The notes under the pieces were generated by a model. That model worked only from the letters and a program-made list of their open reading frames with translations, made no database searches and was not told the origin of the DNA. From Siderastrea radians (lineage: Eukaryota > Cnidaria > Anthozoa > Scleractinia > Rhizangiidae): a stretch of DNA of 64,000 bases. Location of the stretch: assembly GCA_964017195.1 (NCBI GenBank), contig OZ024887.1:63403811-63467810 (forward strand). The letters are read 5' to 3'. Below, piece after piece: positions 1 to 12,168 of the stretch (its first letter is position 1; the number at the start of each line of letters is the position of its first letter). A program made the translations under genes and the position numbers.

Positions 1-680
1 ACGTTAAACTATTTTAATTCCCTTCGCCCTTCATGGACCCAATTGTTTTTCAGTTTAGATTAAAAAAGAACGCCCGAACATGCTTTGTATGCTCTTAAAA
101 ATCACTCTCGACAGACATCTTACGAAGTCTTCAATGATCCTTTGAAGTGATAGCGGCTCGTTGCAAACTCTGTCAGTCGCGGCTAGATATAATTAAGACC
201 TGCCTGCTTAAAATTATGTTTTATTTGTTGATACTTGAGAGATATAGCATCTTGTTTACGGCAAAAAATACCATGTAACCATGCGACCTTGATTTTCCCA
301 CTTTTACAATTTGCAGTTTACAGTTTGCCGTTTCTAAAGGAAGGTGAGAAGTTTCGTGTAGGGCACAAATGCGATAATTCCTTGGAACTATTCTCATATC
401 TTTGTTAATTCCAACGATGAAATTTAAACGGGGATTGAAGGTTAGCCTTTGGCCATAAACGTGATGCTAAATCTCTCTATAAGAGGGCGATTTCATTGAG
501 ATGAACTTAGCCCTTTTACTCCCAAGTGTGCCTAAAATCAAACATTCAAGACAAAGTCCAAATTTCTTTTCGTAAAATACTTAAATATAAATAGTACCGT
601 GTGAAAGTACAGCTGAAAAGGTTTCATATGAATGGTCACACCACAGGATTTCATCCGCAGACTCAAAAGTTAGAATCACC
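1..680. other. No gene recognised; probable intron or 3' side of the F5/8C gene
   Basis: AT-rich sequence with no open frame that resembles a known domain. The second F5/8C domain encoded to the right still lacks its C-terminal exon, so this stretch is best read as intron of that gene. I looked for the usual C-terminal ELYGC-type coding signal on the minus strand and did not find it here. Confidence 0.4.
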
Positions 681-746
681 TTAAGTCTCCAGAACTGACT
701 CTGGGAGAGAAAAGGTTAAGTGAACTTCCATGCACTGAATACCAAC

Positions 747-3700
747 CGTTTGTTGCTTATTAGTTTGATACTGATGGTATGTGTTGCCATCTGAGCTGTA
801 GTTCAGAGAGTAGCTTGTCACCCATTGAGCAGTATTTCGTCGTCCTTGTGTAGCCACACGTCTGATCTTAACTCTTTGACCAAATTTCACTTGAATCCAC
901 TGAGAGGCATTATTTGTTTTTGACTGCCAGCAAATACTACCACTCCAAAATTTGTGTAACCTGCAATACATATTTATAGCATTCCGGCAAAAAAGTATGA
1001 GACACATCTTCATCTAGTAACTAAGCAGTTCGATCTTATTCGATTCAAATGGGGAAAAAAGCCAAGAAACTCATGATTAATTAGCTCTCAGTTCTCGAGT
1101 TGGACAGTTGACAAATTAAAAAACTGCTTTTTCCCATTCCCTTCGCGGCTATTCCCTTCGCGCAAACAATCCCGCCAGCTACGCAGCCTACAGTTAAACA
1201 GGAGCATGCGTTGATAACCATTAGAACGTTACACGTTGAAAGTACCTCATCGATTATTTGTTCTGAGATTACAACAATCTTCCGAGAGAGGGAGTCGTGA
1301 AAAACTGTGAGCTTTAGAGAAATGACAATGTCGACCACAGAATGCTGAAAGCATCTTTGCACCTATTGCCTGGGCACACCCTTTGTTCAGTGCAAGCTAA
1401 TGAGGACCACAACCTCAAGGCCTTCCCTCAGCCGTTAAAAAGCTCCTGTCTGTTTCTTCATGACTGGTTCCAGCGTTGCCCCAACTACTCATGCCACGTT
1501 TACGCTACGTTACGCAAAAACCTCCAAAAGGCCAACCTTGATCCCCAAAATACTCGGGACATAGTTTTCGCGGCGGTGTTGCGTCTTACGCCTTTCTCTA
1601 TGGAGTTTCCCGGAACTGATTTCTCCTCAGGGCGACTGGTTAGCTCTACTGACCCCGGCTGCGGCTCTGCTTCTTGCTGGCAAACTAGTGTATTAAAGGC
1701 TATTATTTACTCGAACAATTTTCTTGTGCTATTATTGTGTATGCTGGATCATTCTGAGCATTGGAGAAATAATAATATCGGCTAAATTCCGGAAGGCTAA
1801 GCTCGAGCTTTTTAGCTCAGAACAGTCTGTTTTATTTCGTTGAACGATCTGTTTTGGGCACAACCTGAACGTGCGGAATCCGAAGTAACTGGGATGTTGC
1901 ATTGGAAATAGCCTTTTGAGTTTGGAAAGATGGTGGGTCAAATGACTAATACCATTCGCAAGAGAAAACATCTCCTTATTTGACTGGGAAGTTGGCAAGT
2001 ATTACGCGATCAAAAACAACCCCTGAGTAAAGGGATTATAAAAACCAGGAGGCCTTAACATCGAATACGAAGTTTGACCTTGCGTTGCAGAAGAGCCTAT
2101 TTTCAGTGTGGCTTACGCCCACACTACGTTAATGTTATGGGCGCAGAATATATATACCCCTTCCCCCTTTTTTATGTCATTTCTTATGCAAAATCAACAA
2201 TTTCATCACGTGTTTAACAAATTCGGTCTGGAGTGAATAAAGGAGACTAAAATTGGACATAAAAACAAAAAACATACAATCACCAGAATCCCCCTAACTC
2301 AAGGTTTTCGCTATTGCATGACAAAAATGGGGATTTGAAGGGACGTGATGCCACAAGAGGTCGGTGCGGCGGAAGTTGTCTAAGTCAGGAACCTATGATC
2401 TCATTATTTTGTTAACCACGTTACGGATGTGATTTGCAAACCTGGCAAAATGTGGTGCATAACTGGAAGACCATGCTGAAGAAGCTGTAATATCAGAGTC
2501 TGGGATTTTACCAGTTTCCATTCCAAGACTTTCCATGCACACGGGGTCTGGGACGGGTGTAAAACCTGTAAACATGATGCACAACACCGAGTAACTAAAC
2601 CAGTAATATATATAAATGAATGTACAGGGTATCAAAGCCTAATATTTGTATGTGGATCAAATAAGGCTGATATGCCAGAGTCTGTATGGCTTTTCAAAAG
2701 TAAAACAACTTTAGGATGAATAAAAGCGAAACCACTGAATAAAAGATAGGATACACGACACCGTGTTGGCTATATCCTAATAAAGCGTTTCCACGCAATT
2801 CAAGCGGTTTCTGCCTTTCTACACTATCTTGTATAATAAAAACACATGTACAAAGGAAGGTGTCGCGATCTCCCGCCAATCGACTCTCCACGAAATTAGC
2901 TCCAGGTTTCTCCATACACAGATTCCGCTCAGATTCTCAATCGACGTTCTATTGAAAGGATAATGTACTTTTTTCCTCTTTTGTTTGTCTGAAGACCGAT
3001 AGCACAAGCCTCTTCAATTTTTGAAACTAACTTAGCGAGAAACTCACATAACACTACAAAAAAGCCGCTACTGAGTCCATGAAGATCACGAGTGGCCACA
3101 TTAGTGCGGTCAGCAATGGACGCCAGGCCAAATCAAACCCCAGTGGGGAGGAGCATGTTATTTTTCACCACACCTATTTGTTGTAACGACCACCCAGTAA
3201 GACTTGACTCTGATGATGACGTCCTCTTAGCTAGGCTGTCGAGTGGAAACGTCACTCATTGTCATCACAAACACTCCTTCCCAGGACTACCCCCACCTGG
3301 ATCACCAGGACGATGATACTGCACGGACTTATGATATGACTCCTGAGTTCAAATCATTTACAAGGATAAAACTGTCGCGCTGGATTTTACTTTCCACACA
3401 TGGGAAACGTGTATCAGCAATGTAGCCTACAAGCAGTCTCACTTAGTGTGTTATTCTTGCGAGTATCCTGGCCGGCGAGCAAAGAATGGAGCGCAAATCG
3501 CGGCTCCACATACCTACCACCTCCCGCGAATAACACGCTAACCCTTTCCCGGGGGGGTACTCCCTTATATAAGCTGGTATGTGTGGCGCCAAAGGGTATG
3601 GTTTTTTAGTCTTTTGGGTCTGAAATAGGGTGTAGATTTTGACCATTTTGGTCTGAAATAGGGTGAGGTTTGTGCACTCTGATATGGGATCTGGTATGTT

Positions 3701-6700
3701 TCTTACAAGAAGCTATCTTTTTATTAATTTTCTTCTCCAAAGAACTTAGGTTTGATTGACCTTGGTAATTTGAAGCCCCTCTCAAATGTTTACGCAAACG
3801 AAATAGGGTTCGGGTCTGGTCTGAGATAGGTTATCAAATTTTGGGTCAAGTCTGAAATAGGGTAGGGAAAATCACATATTTTGGACTGAAATAGGGTAAG
3901 GGTTTCCAGAAGCACGCCGCATACCTCCACCCAAATCTTCGGGAAGTACCCCCCGGACCCTTTCCCGTCAGCCTTTTTCCTTAAAAAACGCACGTATGGA
4001 TGGATCTGTCCTTGCTGTGTTAGCTGCTTATTATCAATACAGTCTGGTGTCGTCAAAAAATGATGACGTCACAAGTGGCTTAATGTTTCCCGACTCCAAC
4101 ATCGGAAAAATACGACACTTGACGGGAAAGAGCTAAGTGAGCCTGCTCGCAGGCTATCAGCAATGTGGAACCTCGTGTTCCTCTGGACGTGATTTTAAAG
4201 GGACAGGTATCACCTCCCATAGACATGCATTTATCTCTGTGTAAAATGTTTGCAGTCAATTGTGAAGCGTGCGAGCAGCCTAATATATGTTTTCTTTATT
4301 TTATTACTTTCGCGCGTAAATCCAGTTAATACACACACTTGAACACGGGGATTCGTCTACATACTGTTTTGCTACAGGAACATCACTTTTAAATTATTAT
4401 TATTATCATAACTTTTAATGTGAGAGAATTAAACAACGGAGCAACAATAAGGCCAAGGCCAAACGTTGAACTTTACAGGAGACGAACCTAATGCAAATAA
4501 AGTTCGACTTTTGGCCTTAGCCTTAGCGACAGATGCAAAAATTATGCATGAGTTTCCCATGATGAATGTTTAATAAAAGATTTAACGTGTCGATGCAGAT
4601 TATCTTTTGCAGCAAACTGGGGACACCGAAAATACATATTGAAAGCTAATATTTACCAGTAATATATACGTCATGTTACTTTAGAAAGATGGTGGAAAAA
4701 GTTCACATTATCGAGACTTGTTTAAACGAGAGAGTCTCAATCTGGTCAATGTTGACGGTATCAGCAAGAAGCGGGTCAAGTGGTAAGACAAAGACAAACG
4801 TTTCACAAATTCTGACTTACTCTGATAATCTTAGGTGTTTTTCTAAAGAGTACTAGGATAGTGCCCTTAAACTACTTATTAATATTTCGTGGACCTCTAA
4901 CAGTGAAGAGATACAGTTGCAACTATTATGGAGAAATCCGTTATTCGGCAACATCTGCCTGAGACCGAGTGTAGCGTACGTATGTATTACTGGTATAAAA
5001 GTTAGATTTTTGGATAAATATACGGTCGGCAGCAGACTTCCCAAAATTGGCTAATTTCGACTCGACGAAAGGGTGAGTTTGAGGGCTCCGGGTACCAACA
5101 ACATTTGCCTCAAAATCGCGGGTATACTGAAGATTAACAACAAGCGAAATGTATTTTCATTAGTCCTATATCAACCTTGTCTCGTACAGAAAGTTTGAAG
5201 GAAATCGAAAATTTGATCAAAATTGAGTGGTCGATTCTTACGCGGACAGCCACTTAAGAAACAATTGTTTCCCTACCTTCCTTACAGCCATACAGCTCCA
5301 GCCTCATGGAAGGATGACTAATCCAAGTTAAGGGTAGAACCCTTACAAAGCGAACGTAGATTGGTGTTGTAAAGGTGCGAAGAATAATCGTGTTTCTGTC
5401 ACTATTTCCCACAAAAACCTACGATTCAAAATATACTGTTAACATCATTGTGTCATTTCTATGGCAATAATGAGCAATTATTTGCACCTACTGCGGTTGT
5501 GCATGGAGCTGGTGACACAGAATGTACGCTACTGCTATTAGAATCAGAACTTCACTATTTAAAGGCTAATTTACACACTGCGATTTGTCGGGCCGATTTG
5601 TCGGCCACGACAAATCGGGAGCGAATCGGCGCGTGTGAATGGCGATCCGATGCGCGCGTGACTCCAATCCGACAAGTCGGCCGATTCAGAAAAATCTGTT
5701 ACTGCTTCACAGATTTTCGCTTGTCGGGCCCGATTTTAAGAACGAAAACGCAACCTGCAAAAGAGTTGGCGCAAAACAAATTATATCTGCGGTATTTTAG
5801 CTGAAAACAAACTAACTAGTTATCACCTACCATTTTGTTTCCCAAAACGTTTTACAAAAAGTTTTGACTATGAAAAAATGCATTTGCAGTGCTTGCACTG
5901 TACACAAACCGATTCGCTTCCCGATCTATCGTGGCCGACAAATCGGGCCTACAAATCGCAGCGTGTAAATTAGCCTTAACGATAATTTCGATGTGTAAAA
6001 TTTTTTATCTTAAAAAATAAAGGCCGTCACAATTAAAAGAGTAAACGACCCTTTGGGCGACGCTAGCAGAGGAGGGTGAAGGAATGAAAGTGGTGGAAAC
6101 GAATATAACAGAATATCTCTCTGTTGGTGCTGTTGTGTTAGAGCAGGGGCGTAGCACAGATTTTTTTCAGGTGTATACAGGACAGGAATGTGCGCTCTTG
6201 GTATTTTGGTCGAGTGCCGAAGTCGTGAGTTGCTAGGGCGGGAGGGTTATATCTATAGCTAGGACTGACTGAGGTTTTCTTCTTTGTCACGGTCGCGATA
6301 GGTTGAAATCTACATCTTTCTTATATAAGTAATTTTTTTCGGATAAAACTGATAAAGGTGCGAAGAATAATCGTGGTTTCCCACAAAAGCCTACGATTTA
6401 CGACAAACTGCTAATCTCATTTCCGTCAATGGCAATAATGAGCAAATATTCCCAAACTACAGCGGCCCTGCATGGTGTGGGTGATACAAAAGAAGCCCAC
6501 CGTTTAATGAAAGTTCCGATGTGGAAAAATTTTCCATCTTAAAGGATGAAGGCCGTTTCAATTAAAAAAATAAATAAATATAATTGAATCATTCCCAAGT
6601 AACAGCACCTGATCCAGAGGTTGACAGAAGCCGTCGAGTTTCTGGCTATAACAGAGCTTGTATGACGTAACCCATTGACCCGCGTCCTGTCTACCTTGTG

Positions 6701-8752
6701 TCGCAATTCCAGTTACCTTGGTGATCTTTCTCAAGTTGATCTATAAGCAACAAGTAACATCTGCCATGAATCTGATTGACCTGCTATTAGTCAACCAATA
6801 CAAGTGCTCTAATCTCATCAGGGTAATCTCATCAAGTGCTCTAATGTCACCTCATGAGGGGGGGGGGACAGGGTTGTTAAACCTTCCGCTTTCCGTACCC
6901 ATTAATCCCAGTTTCCGCCCTATTTTTCTTCCCCCCCGGCCTCTTGGCGCTTTTTCGATTGCGAAATAGTGCGCCACCCTGACAATCCTGCTTCCCGCCC
7001 TCTCTTCTCCTCGCCGCGTCACGGCCAACTTTCCAAAGAATCGCAAACCCTAACCCCTGAAACTAATCTTCTCAGAACCTTCCGTGAATTGAACAAGTTG
7101 AAGATGAAAATTAAGCTTCCACCACTGACGTGGTTCGCAAGTTTAGTCTTAACACTCGTACCTGTATCCACTCCCCTACAATTTTGTTTTTCGCACTCCA
7201 AGCGCCTTGGTGATAACCTGACTCCACTGTATTGAGCCTGGCCCGAGGGGCAGCGTGATAAATATCCCACTGAGAGGAGGCTGTGATGTCTGAATTTGGA
7301 ATGGATCCATCTGCAAGACCCAGTGGAGAATTGCATTGTCCTTAAAAGGGAGAAAAATAAAGAAAACGTTAAATAACTGATGTTTTTATCCAGCACAGCG
7401 CTGGATAATATGCGAGTTGAAGTTGATCCGAGTGGCTAAAGAAGACTTTTAAAGCCCTCAGAGGTTAACCCGAACACTTCCGAGGATTTCTGAAGTTGAC
7501 CCATCATCCATCCGAAACTTCTGAAGTTTACCCGATGACGAACCGGAAGATTCCAAGGTCCTCCACTTCCGAAGAAGAAGCGAGGGTTTACCAGTCTGTT
7601 TATAACTATTGTATGTAGCTGAACCCTATCCACCAGTGCTACAAGCAAAAGATAAATTTCCTCAGTGACTAGAAGGGATGGTATGCTTTTAGGGTATGTT
7701 TTCGCTTCTTAAAAACGCCCTTAAAGGGGCTACGCCATGGGTATTTCTAGGTTTTTGGGTCAAAACTGTGCTGAAATTAACAGTGACGAAAATGAAATTT
7801 TTCTTTACATTTATCAATACTTGTTTAAACATTCAAGTGACGAGAATAAAGAAAGTGATCACCAAGGACAAGATATCTTGATATTTAGACAAATTCTCCT
7901 TACTAGTTCTATAAAAAATGCATGGAGAACAGTAAGGAGAATGTGCATTTTTATATCAGGGCTTAAAAGGTTTAACCTAAGCACCTTTTGTCGTACACGA
8001 AATACTCCGAGAACATCAAAATGAAGTTGTCAAATGAATTTCTCAAAGTGAAACAAACCATTATCATGCAGTCTTAGCGATTTTTCCAGGACACAAGGGA
8101 GAACTTGAAAAAGTGGCCTATTTTTTCAGTTGCAACCATTTGCATCCTGGCCATCCGAATCCTAAGACACTTTTTTACTGTAAATGGTTTGAAACCAGGA
8201 CGGGCAAAAGACAGATCGAAACGCCCCAATCACGCTTTACAGTCTCCGCAGCCAATAACATCACAGCTTAACTGACAGACGACCAGTAACATCGCCAGTT
8301 GTCGACCAATCAGGACAACGACCAGAGACTTGTAACATCTACTAACGATTCACAGTTCACTAGACTCTGATGATGACTTCCGCTCAGGTTGTCGAAACGT
8401 CAGTCAGTGTCATCACAGACAGTCCTTCTCAGGACTACACTCACCCGGACGATCATACTCTACCGACTTATGACACTTTCTTCACTTTTGACGGAATTTT
8501 CTTTGATTCCAATACGTCTTTTAGCTTTTTGAATGCTAAAAAAGGCGACATAGCCCCTTTAAACGGCAAACTAAAGTTTGTAAAATCCTGGCGGCAATAA
8601 TAATTACAAGTTTGCAAGAATGTTGCATGGCAAATTCTAGTGTTGAAAAGAACAAGTTCCCAACTCTTGAATATACGTGGCATTTCGTTGATCGACAGTA
8701 TAGAAAGGACGAAACAGAACGTTGTGAAAACAATTGCCAGTAAAGCGACCAT
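747..8752 (-). CDS. Secreted tandem F5/8 type C (discoidin) domain protein, 3' partial
   Basis: Coding exons on the minus strand are 8677-8752 (tentative), 7162-7340, 6609-6740, 5286-5418, 2442-2565 and 747-960. Every junction is GT-AG and the phases chain without a break (1,0,0,1,2,0). Exon 8677-8752 would give a hydrophobic signal peptide (MVALLAIVFTTFCFVLSIL); its donor CAC|GTATAT is only fair. Exons 2-4 form one F5/8C domain: SIPNSDITASSQW at the start, VTGIATQGRQDAGQWVTSYK in the middle, TPIYVRFVRVLPLTW then MRLELYGC at the end. Exons 5-6 begin a second domain (GKIPDSDITASSAW, RRVATQGRRNTAQWVTSYS), whose last third must lie left of the window. F5/8C domains bind glycans or phospholipids outside cells and are abundant in corals. 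Domain identity is firm; the first exon and the exact end at 747 are inferred. Confidence 0.75.
961..2441. other. Intron of the F5/8C gene
   Basis: Lies between the two exons of the second F5/8C domain. It contains an open frame at 1342-1785 on the plus strand with no recognisable domain and no splice or repeat support; I treat it as chance. Confidence 0.5.
3110..3350 (+). repeat. Penelope-type pseudo-LTR remnant with degenerate hammerhead-like core
   Basis: Matches the segment at 8280-8470 (shared GACTCTGATGATGAC, then GAAACGTCA about 30 bases on, then a CAGGACTAC run). The CTGATGA ... GAAAC arrangement at 3210-3252 is a hammerhead ribozyme core, a known feature of Penelope-like elements, but here extra bases (AGTG) sit before GAAAC, so this copy looks inactive. 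It lies in an intron of the F5/8C gene. Confidence 0.45.
3541..3968. mobile_element. MITE with C/G-run ends, internal AATAGGGT repeats and 9-bp target duplication
   Basis: Ends are CGGGGGGGTACTCCC on the left and GGGAAGTACCCCCCGG on the right, an imperfect terminal inverted repeat. The same direct repeat, ACCCTTTCC, flanks it at 3541-3549 and 3958-3966. The interior carries several copies of a short unit centred on TCTGAAATAGGGT. A related element is at 27294-27718. Nine-base duplications are usual for Mutator-like transposons; the superfamily call is inference. Confidence 0.65.
5563..5976. mobile_element. MITE with long terminal inverted repeats and TAA target duplication
   Basis: About 414 bp starting AGGCTAATTTACACACTGCG and ending with the matching inverted sequence, with roughly 65 bp of imperfect inverted repeat (GATTTGTCGG and CCGACAAATC motifs recur). 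TAA flanks both ends (5560-5562 and 5977-5979), the three-base duplication expected for PIF/Harbinger elements. It lies inside an intron of the F5/8C gene. Confidence 0.7.
6356..6500 (-). pseudogene. Partial duplicate of the third F5/8C exon and its flank
   Basis: Closely resembles the acceptor end of the real exon at 5286-5418 and the intron upstream of it (about 5370-5530), including the shared AAGGTGCGAAGAATAATCGT. Only the first part of the exon is copied and the frame is broken by a deletion, so it cannot encode the GN-DRNT segment. It looks like a local tandem duplication that decayed. Confidence 0.6.
6858..7020 (+). repeat. CCCGCTTCCCG-rich dispersed repeat, copy 1
   Basis: Begins after a run of G and contains TTTCGATTGCGAAATAGTGC followed by C-rich TTCCCGCCCTCTCTTCTCC. 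The same order of motifs appears at 52384-52622 and 57113-57340, so this is one dispersed family. No coding potential. It lies inside an intron of the F5/8C gene. Confidence 0.6.
8280..8470 (+). repeat. Penelope-type pseudo-LTR remnant with hammerhead ribozyme core
   Basis: At 8367-8401 the plus strand shows CTGATGA, a short arm that can pair GAC with GTC, then GAAAC and GTC. That is the conserved core of a type I hammerhead with a minimal stem III, known from Penelope-like elements. The flanks match 3110-3350. No reverse transcriptase remains here. Activity is unproven. Confidence 0.5.
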
Positions 8753-8775
8753 GAGATTAAGACAACTATTTCAGT

Positions 8776-8825
8776 AGCCTGCGAGCAGACATCTCCTATT
8801 TTCTTTTCTTCTACACGCAGGCTAC
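8776..8825. repeat. Short palindromic MITE (GTAGCCTGCG ends)
   Basis: About 50 bp with inverted ends, TAGCCTGCGAG on the left and CGCAGGCTA on the right. The same end motif occurs near 4139-4160 and at 28564-28716, so it is a member of a dispersed family. Confidence 0.45.
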
Positions 8826-11007
8826 AATTTTAGGCTTGTGTAAGTTTGTTGCGTGAAATTCAAAGCACAAGTGAGTGCCAGCTTTACAGGGTTTGCCAAT
8901 GCAATTCCCGAGAAAAGCAGTAAATACACCACAGGAAAAATAGGGAACAAAGTCATCAGAGAAATGGTTTCAGGGGAACCCGTGACAGATTATCAATCGG
9001 CAACGCCTCAACTGGTTCCGTCGACTATCCTGATGCGTATGCCGGTGGAAGATCACCCTGCAGCCAGAGCATACAACACGCCATAAACAGGCTTTTTATC
9101 AATACACAAGTGGCAGACCTAGGAAGGGATGGTTTAAATGTGGCAGTGACCAGTGCCAGCATAAAAAACATGACTAAATCACGAGAAACGGAGTTGGTGC
9201 GGAAGACGTCGACGAAGAAGAAGGCATCCGTGCAAGTTTTCAAACCTCAGTTCAATTTGCCGTTGCAAGTAGTTTTAACTGTGAACAAATTGGCTTTTAT
9301 GTTCTTCATTGATGCGCCTCAAATCGTAAAAAGGTGAGGAATTGTCTAAAAAAAATGCAATTAAGCAAAAGGTTTTTTACGCACGCATCCTGTTACGCCA
9401 AACAAAAATTTACAATGCATGGTCATAGTCTAACAATAAGACTTTCTGTATTGTACAAAGATTGCAACCACCAAAAATGATGATTTGTACCTGTTCAAAT
9501 TTTTCATATCTTTCTTTGCTCTGGTTAAAAGCTCGATCTTTTCAAGAACACTTAAAATTAGCCCCTCACTGCGTCTGTATTGCAACAAGGATAATTGATT
9601 TTCGTTGTCACAGTTATTCAGATTCATTTCCACTCCCAGTAATGACAGTCCTGCTTACAAATTATTTGCATTTTACTGAACCTGTATTAGGCCTTCAATA
9701 TATTTTATCAGCGCAGGGGCTCCGCACTGTCTAAAGGTTTGGGCGTTTTTGCAAAAAGCCATAAATATTTCAAGTTGGCCTTTTTGAAAGCCTGCTTGGA
9801 AAGAAACCACGAAAGGTCCTGGAAATGAAGAGCACCTAAAACGAAATTGGCGAATTCTAGTCAATAAATGTGGGATATTAAAACAAGATATTTAATAGTT
9901 CAGTGTATATCGATAGTGTCCGTAGTTGTGCAAGATGTGAGTACCGTTATACACCTGTCTTAAATTTCAGTGCTGTACATCTTCACGTTCGCTGTATCTT
10001 CGTACTCCTTTGTAGCCGTAATGATATGTTTCCATTCAAGCCTCGATAAGAGTTAGCTAGCCTCCCCCAAGCAAAAGTGAATCAAACTGTTTGTATTTTG
10101 TGAAACTTACCTTGAGCATTAAAAGCGCCAAAGTATTCCTAAAGAGTGAAAAAGTTTGCAAAGAAACTCTATGATTCAAAATGTTTTGTTAAAAGGATCT
10201 TCAGTCTTAAGTAACGACTGTTACAAACCTCTTGAACAAAGAGGAACAGTAATATATGTGCAAACTTCAGTGTCATCATCTTGGGTTTAGTAAGCTACAT
10301 TTAGTAGCTATATTTAACTTAAAATGCCTCTTTAACAGATGACATTTGTTAGTTAAAAGGCTTCATAAATGATGAATGGACTGCTTACCGTTAACAAAAC
10401 AATGTGGTTTAGCTTACATGTAATTTGTGAATTTTCAATCTTGATGGAACCTTTTGTTAAAGGCAATATATATGACTATATGTTTATGATTTTTTATTCT
10501 AAAATTCAATCCGTAATGCAGTTGAAGTGAGTTTCTTATGATGGAGTTAAAATATTTTTCTCCGAAAATTTAAGCCTTCATGGTGTTTGCAATGAAACAT
10601 ACTAAATTATTGATGGCTGGGACAATCGTTATTCGGTATTGAGACTTTCTTAAGGTTGCCCTCTGCAGGAGAGTGAAATTATGCTAATAATAACTTTGTT
10701 TACAGCAATATTGGAATATTCTAGTACAGACATCGTAACCCTTTTCACTTTAGCCACAAAAGGCTATAAAATTCTGTTTATCATTTCACAGTCAATGTAA
10801 AATCCCCACTGCGGTAAATGCGTCATCATTGTGTCATCGAGGATCTTAACAAATAAGGTTAAGACAAAGACTTCTTCACTGAGGAATATTGTGTTTATGA
10901 CGAGTTACACTACTAGAAGCGTTTAAGTATAAAGAGAAGTGCATAGATAATGTGCTACAGTGGGGCCTTCAGTGACAGTCTCCTCCCATAGTCGGACACC
11001 TCTCGTG
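8826..11007. other. Intergenic; no gene recognised
   Basis: Contains two adjacent short plus-strand frames (8853-9086 and 9110-9337) without recognisable domains, splice context or similarity within the window. The remainder is AT-rich and unique as far as can be judged by eye. Confidence 0.4.
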
Positions 11008-11271
11008 AGCTAGACTTTGAGGCAGTCCTTCCTTCTGCCCAGGGATTGGCGAGCGAGAAAAATACGAATGGGCGCGAAAGTCGGCCTAAGCGTGGGATCG
11101 TAACATGCGTGTTGAGTTGTGTGCGCCTAGCTCACCACACTCGTGTCAAGTTTCCCGCGGCAGCTTACTGCCGCGCGCGTTCGTATGTTGTACTTGCTTG
11201 CTATTCTCGTGCCCAGATCTCCCGCTGTGATCTGCTTGCTCGACTATCTCTGGGCCTGCTCGTAGTCTACT
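11008..11271. mobile_element. Probable MITE with TAGACT ends
   Basis: GC-richer island bounded by TAGACTTTGAGG on the left and CGTAGTCTA on the right, with TTGTGTGCGCCTAGCTCACC and a GC-rich palindrome (CCGCGGCAGC/GCTGCCGCG) inside. The ends resemble the element at 32164-32320. No target duplication was confirmed. Confidence 0.4.
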
Positions 11272-12137
11272 AGTATTTTTTGTTCATTTTTTTAAATATA
11301 GTTTATTTTAAACAATGCAGTACAGTACAGCAACAATACAATAATACCACAATTAGTCCACTTAAGGATATGACACTAAAATTTTAATACAAGGGCAGAA
11401 AAAGGAGATTACAAAAGGTGTAGAAACTGACTGAGTTACCTTAGTATATTTCTCAAAAGGACTGCAAAGAAAAAACACTTTTTGAGTGCCTATTATCTTT
11501 ACATATTATTCTAGAAAAGGATCCCATGTGGTATTAAAGCTTCAATATTGTTACTTCGAATTGCTATTTCTCTTTCAATTTGACAGTATGACTCGAGCTT
11601 CGTTTTATAGCTTGCACAAAGTTGGGCAAGTCATATTTAATTTACAACAATACAAGTAGTATCTTCCTACTAGTAGCACCAGGTCAATAACTTCACCTAA
11701 CGAGCTTTGTTCCAATCCCATTAAAACAAAACCAGAGATTTGGATAAACTTTGGTTAATATTTTCTTCTAACCCAGGTTTTAATATCTTCCCAAAATTCG
11801 CAAGTCACTGAGCACTTCAAAATTAATGCACTAGGGTTTCAGATTCCTGTTTACAGAAAGTTCAATGATCTGTAGGGCAGATGCCCGCTTTACACAGAAA
11901 CACAGTATTCGTCTGTTCAAGAAATTGAAATGGAAACATCTAAGTTCGTTGATTTAGTGCAATTATATGAAATAATGTAGGCTGATTTCCAATTTATTTC
12001 GGCGACTTAGGGTGCGTTTCTTTGGGAGAATCCAAAAACGGATTTGTGATCCCAGATCACATGGATTCTTCGACGCCAAAAAAACGCAAAATCCGAAAAA
12101 GGATTATTTTGCCATGACAAGACAGGCTAAAGGCACG

Positions 12138-12168
<31 letters not shown>
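12138..12168. repeat. (TA)n microsatellite
   Basis: About fifteen TA units directly abutting the end of the Penelope-like element, probably the insertion target. Confidence 0.9.

Noticed and set aside
1342..1785. 147-residue open frame
   Set aside because: Lies in an intron of the F5/8C gene, on the opposite strand, with no recognisable content.
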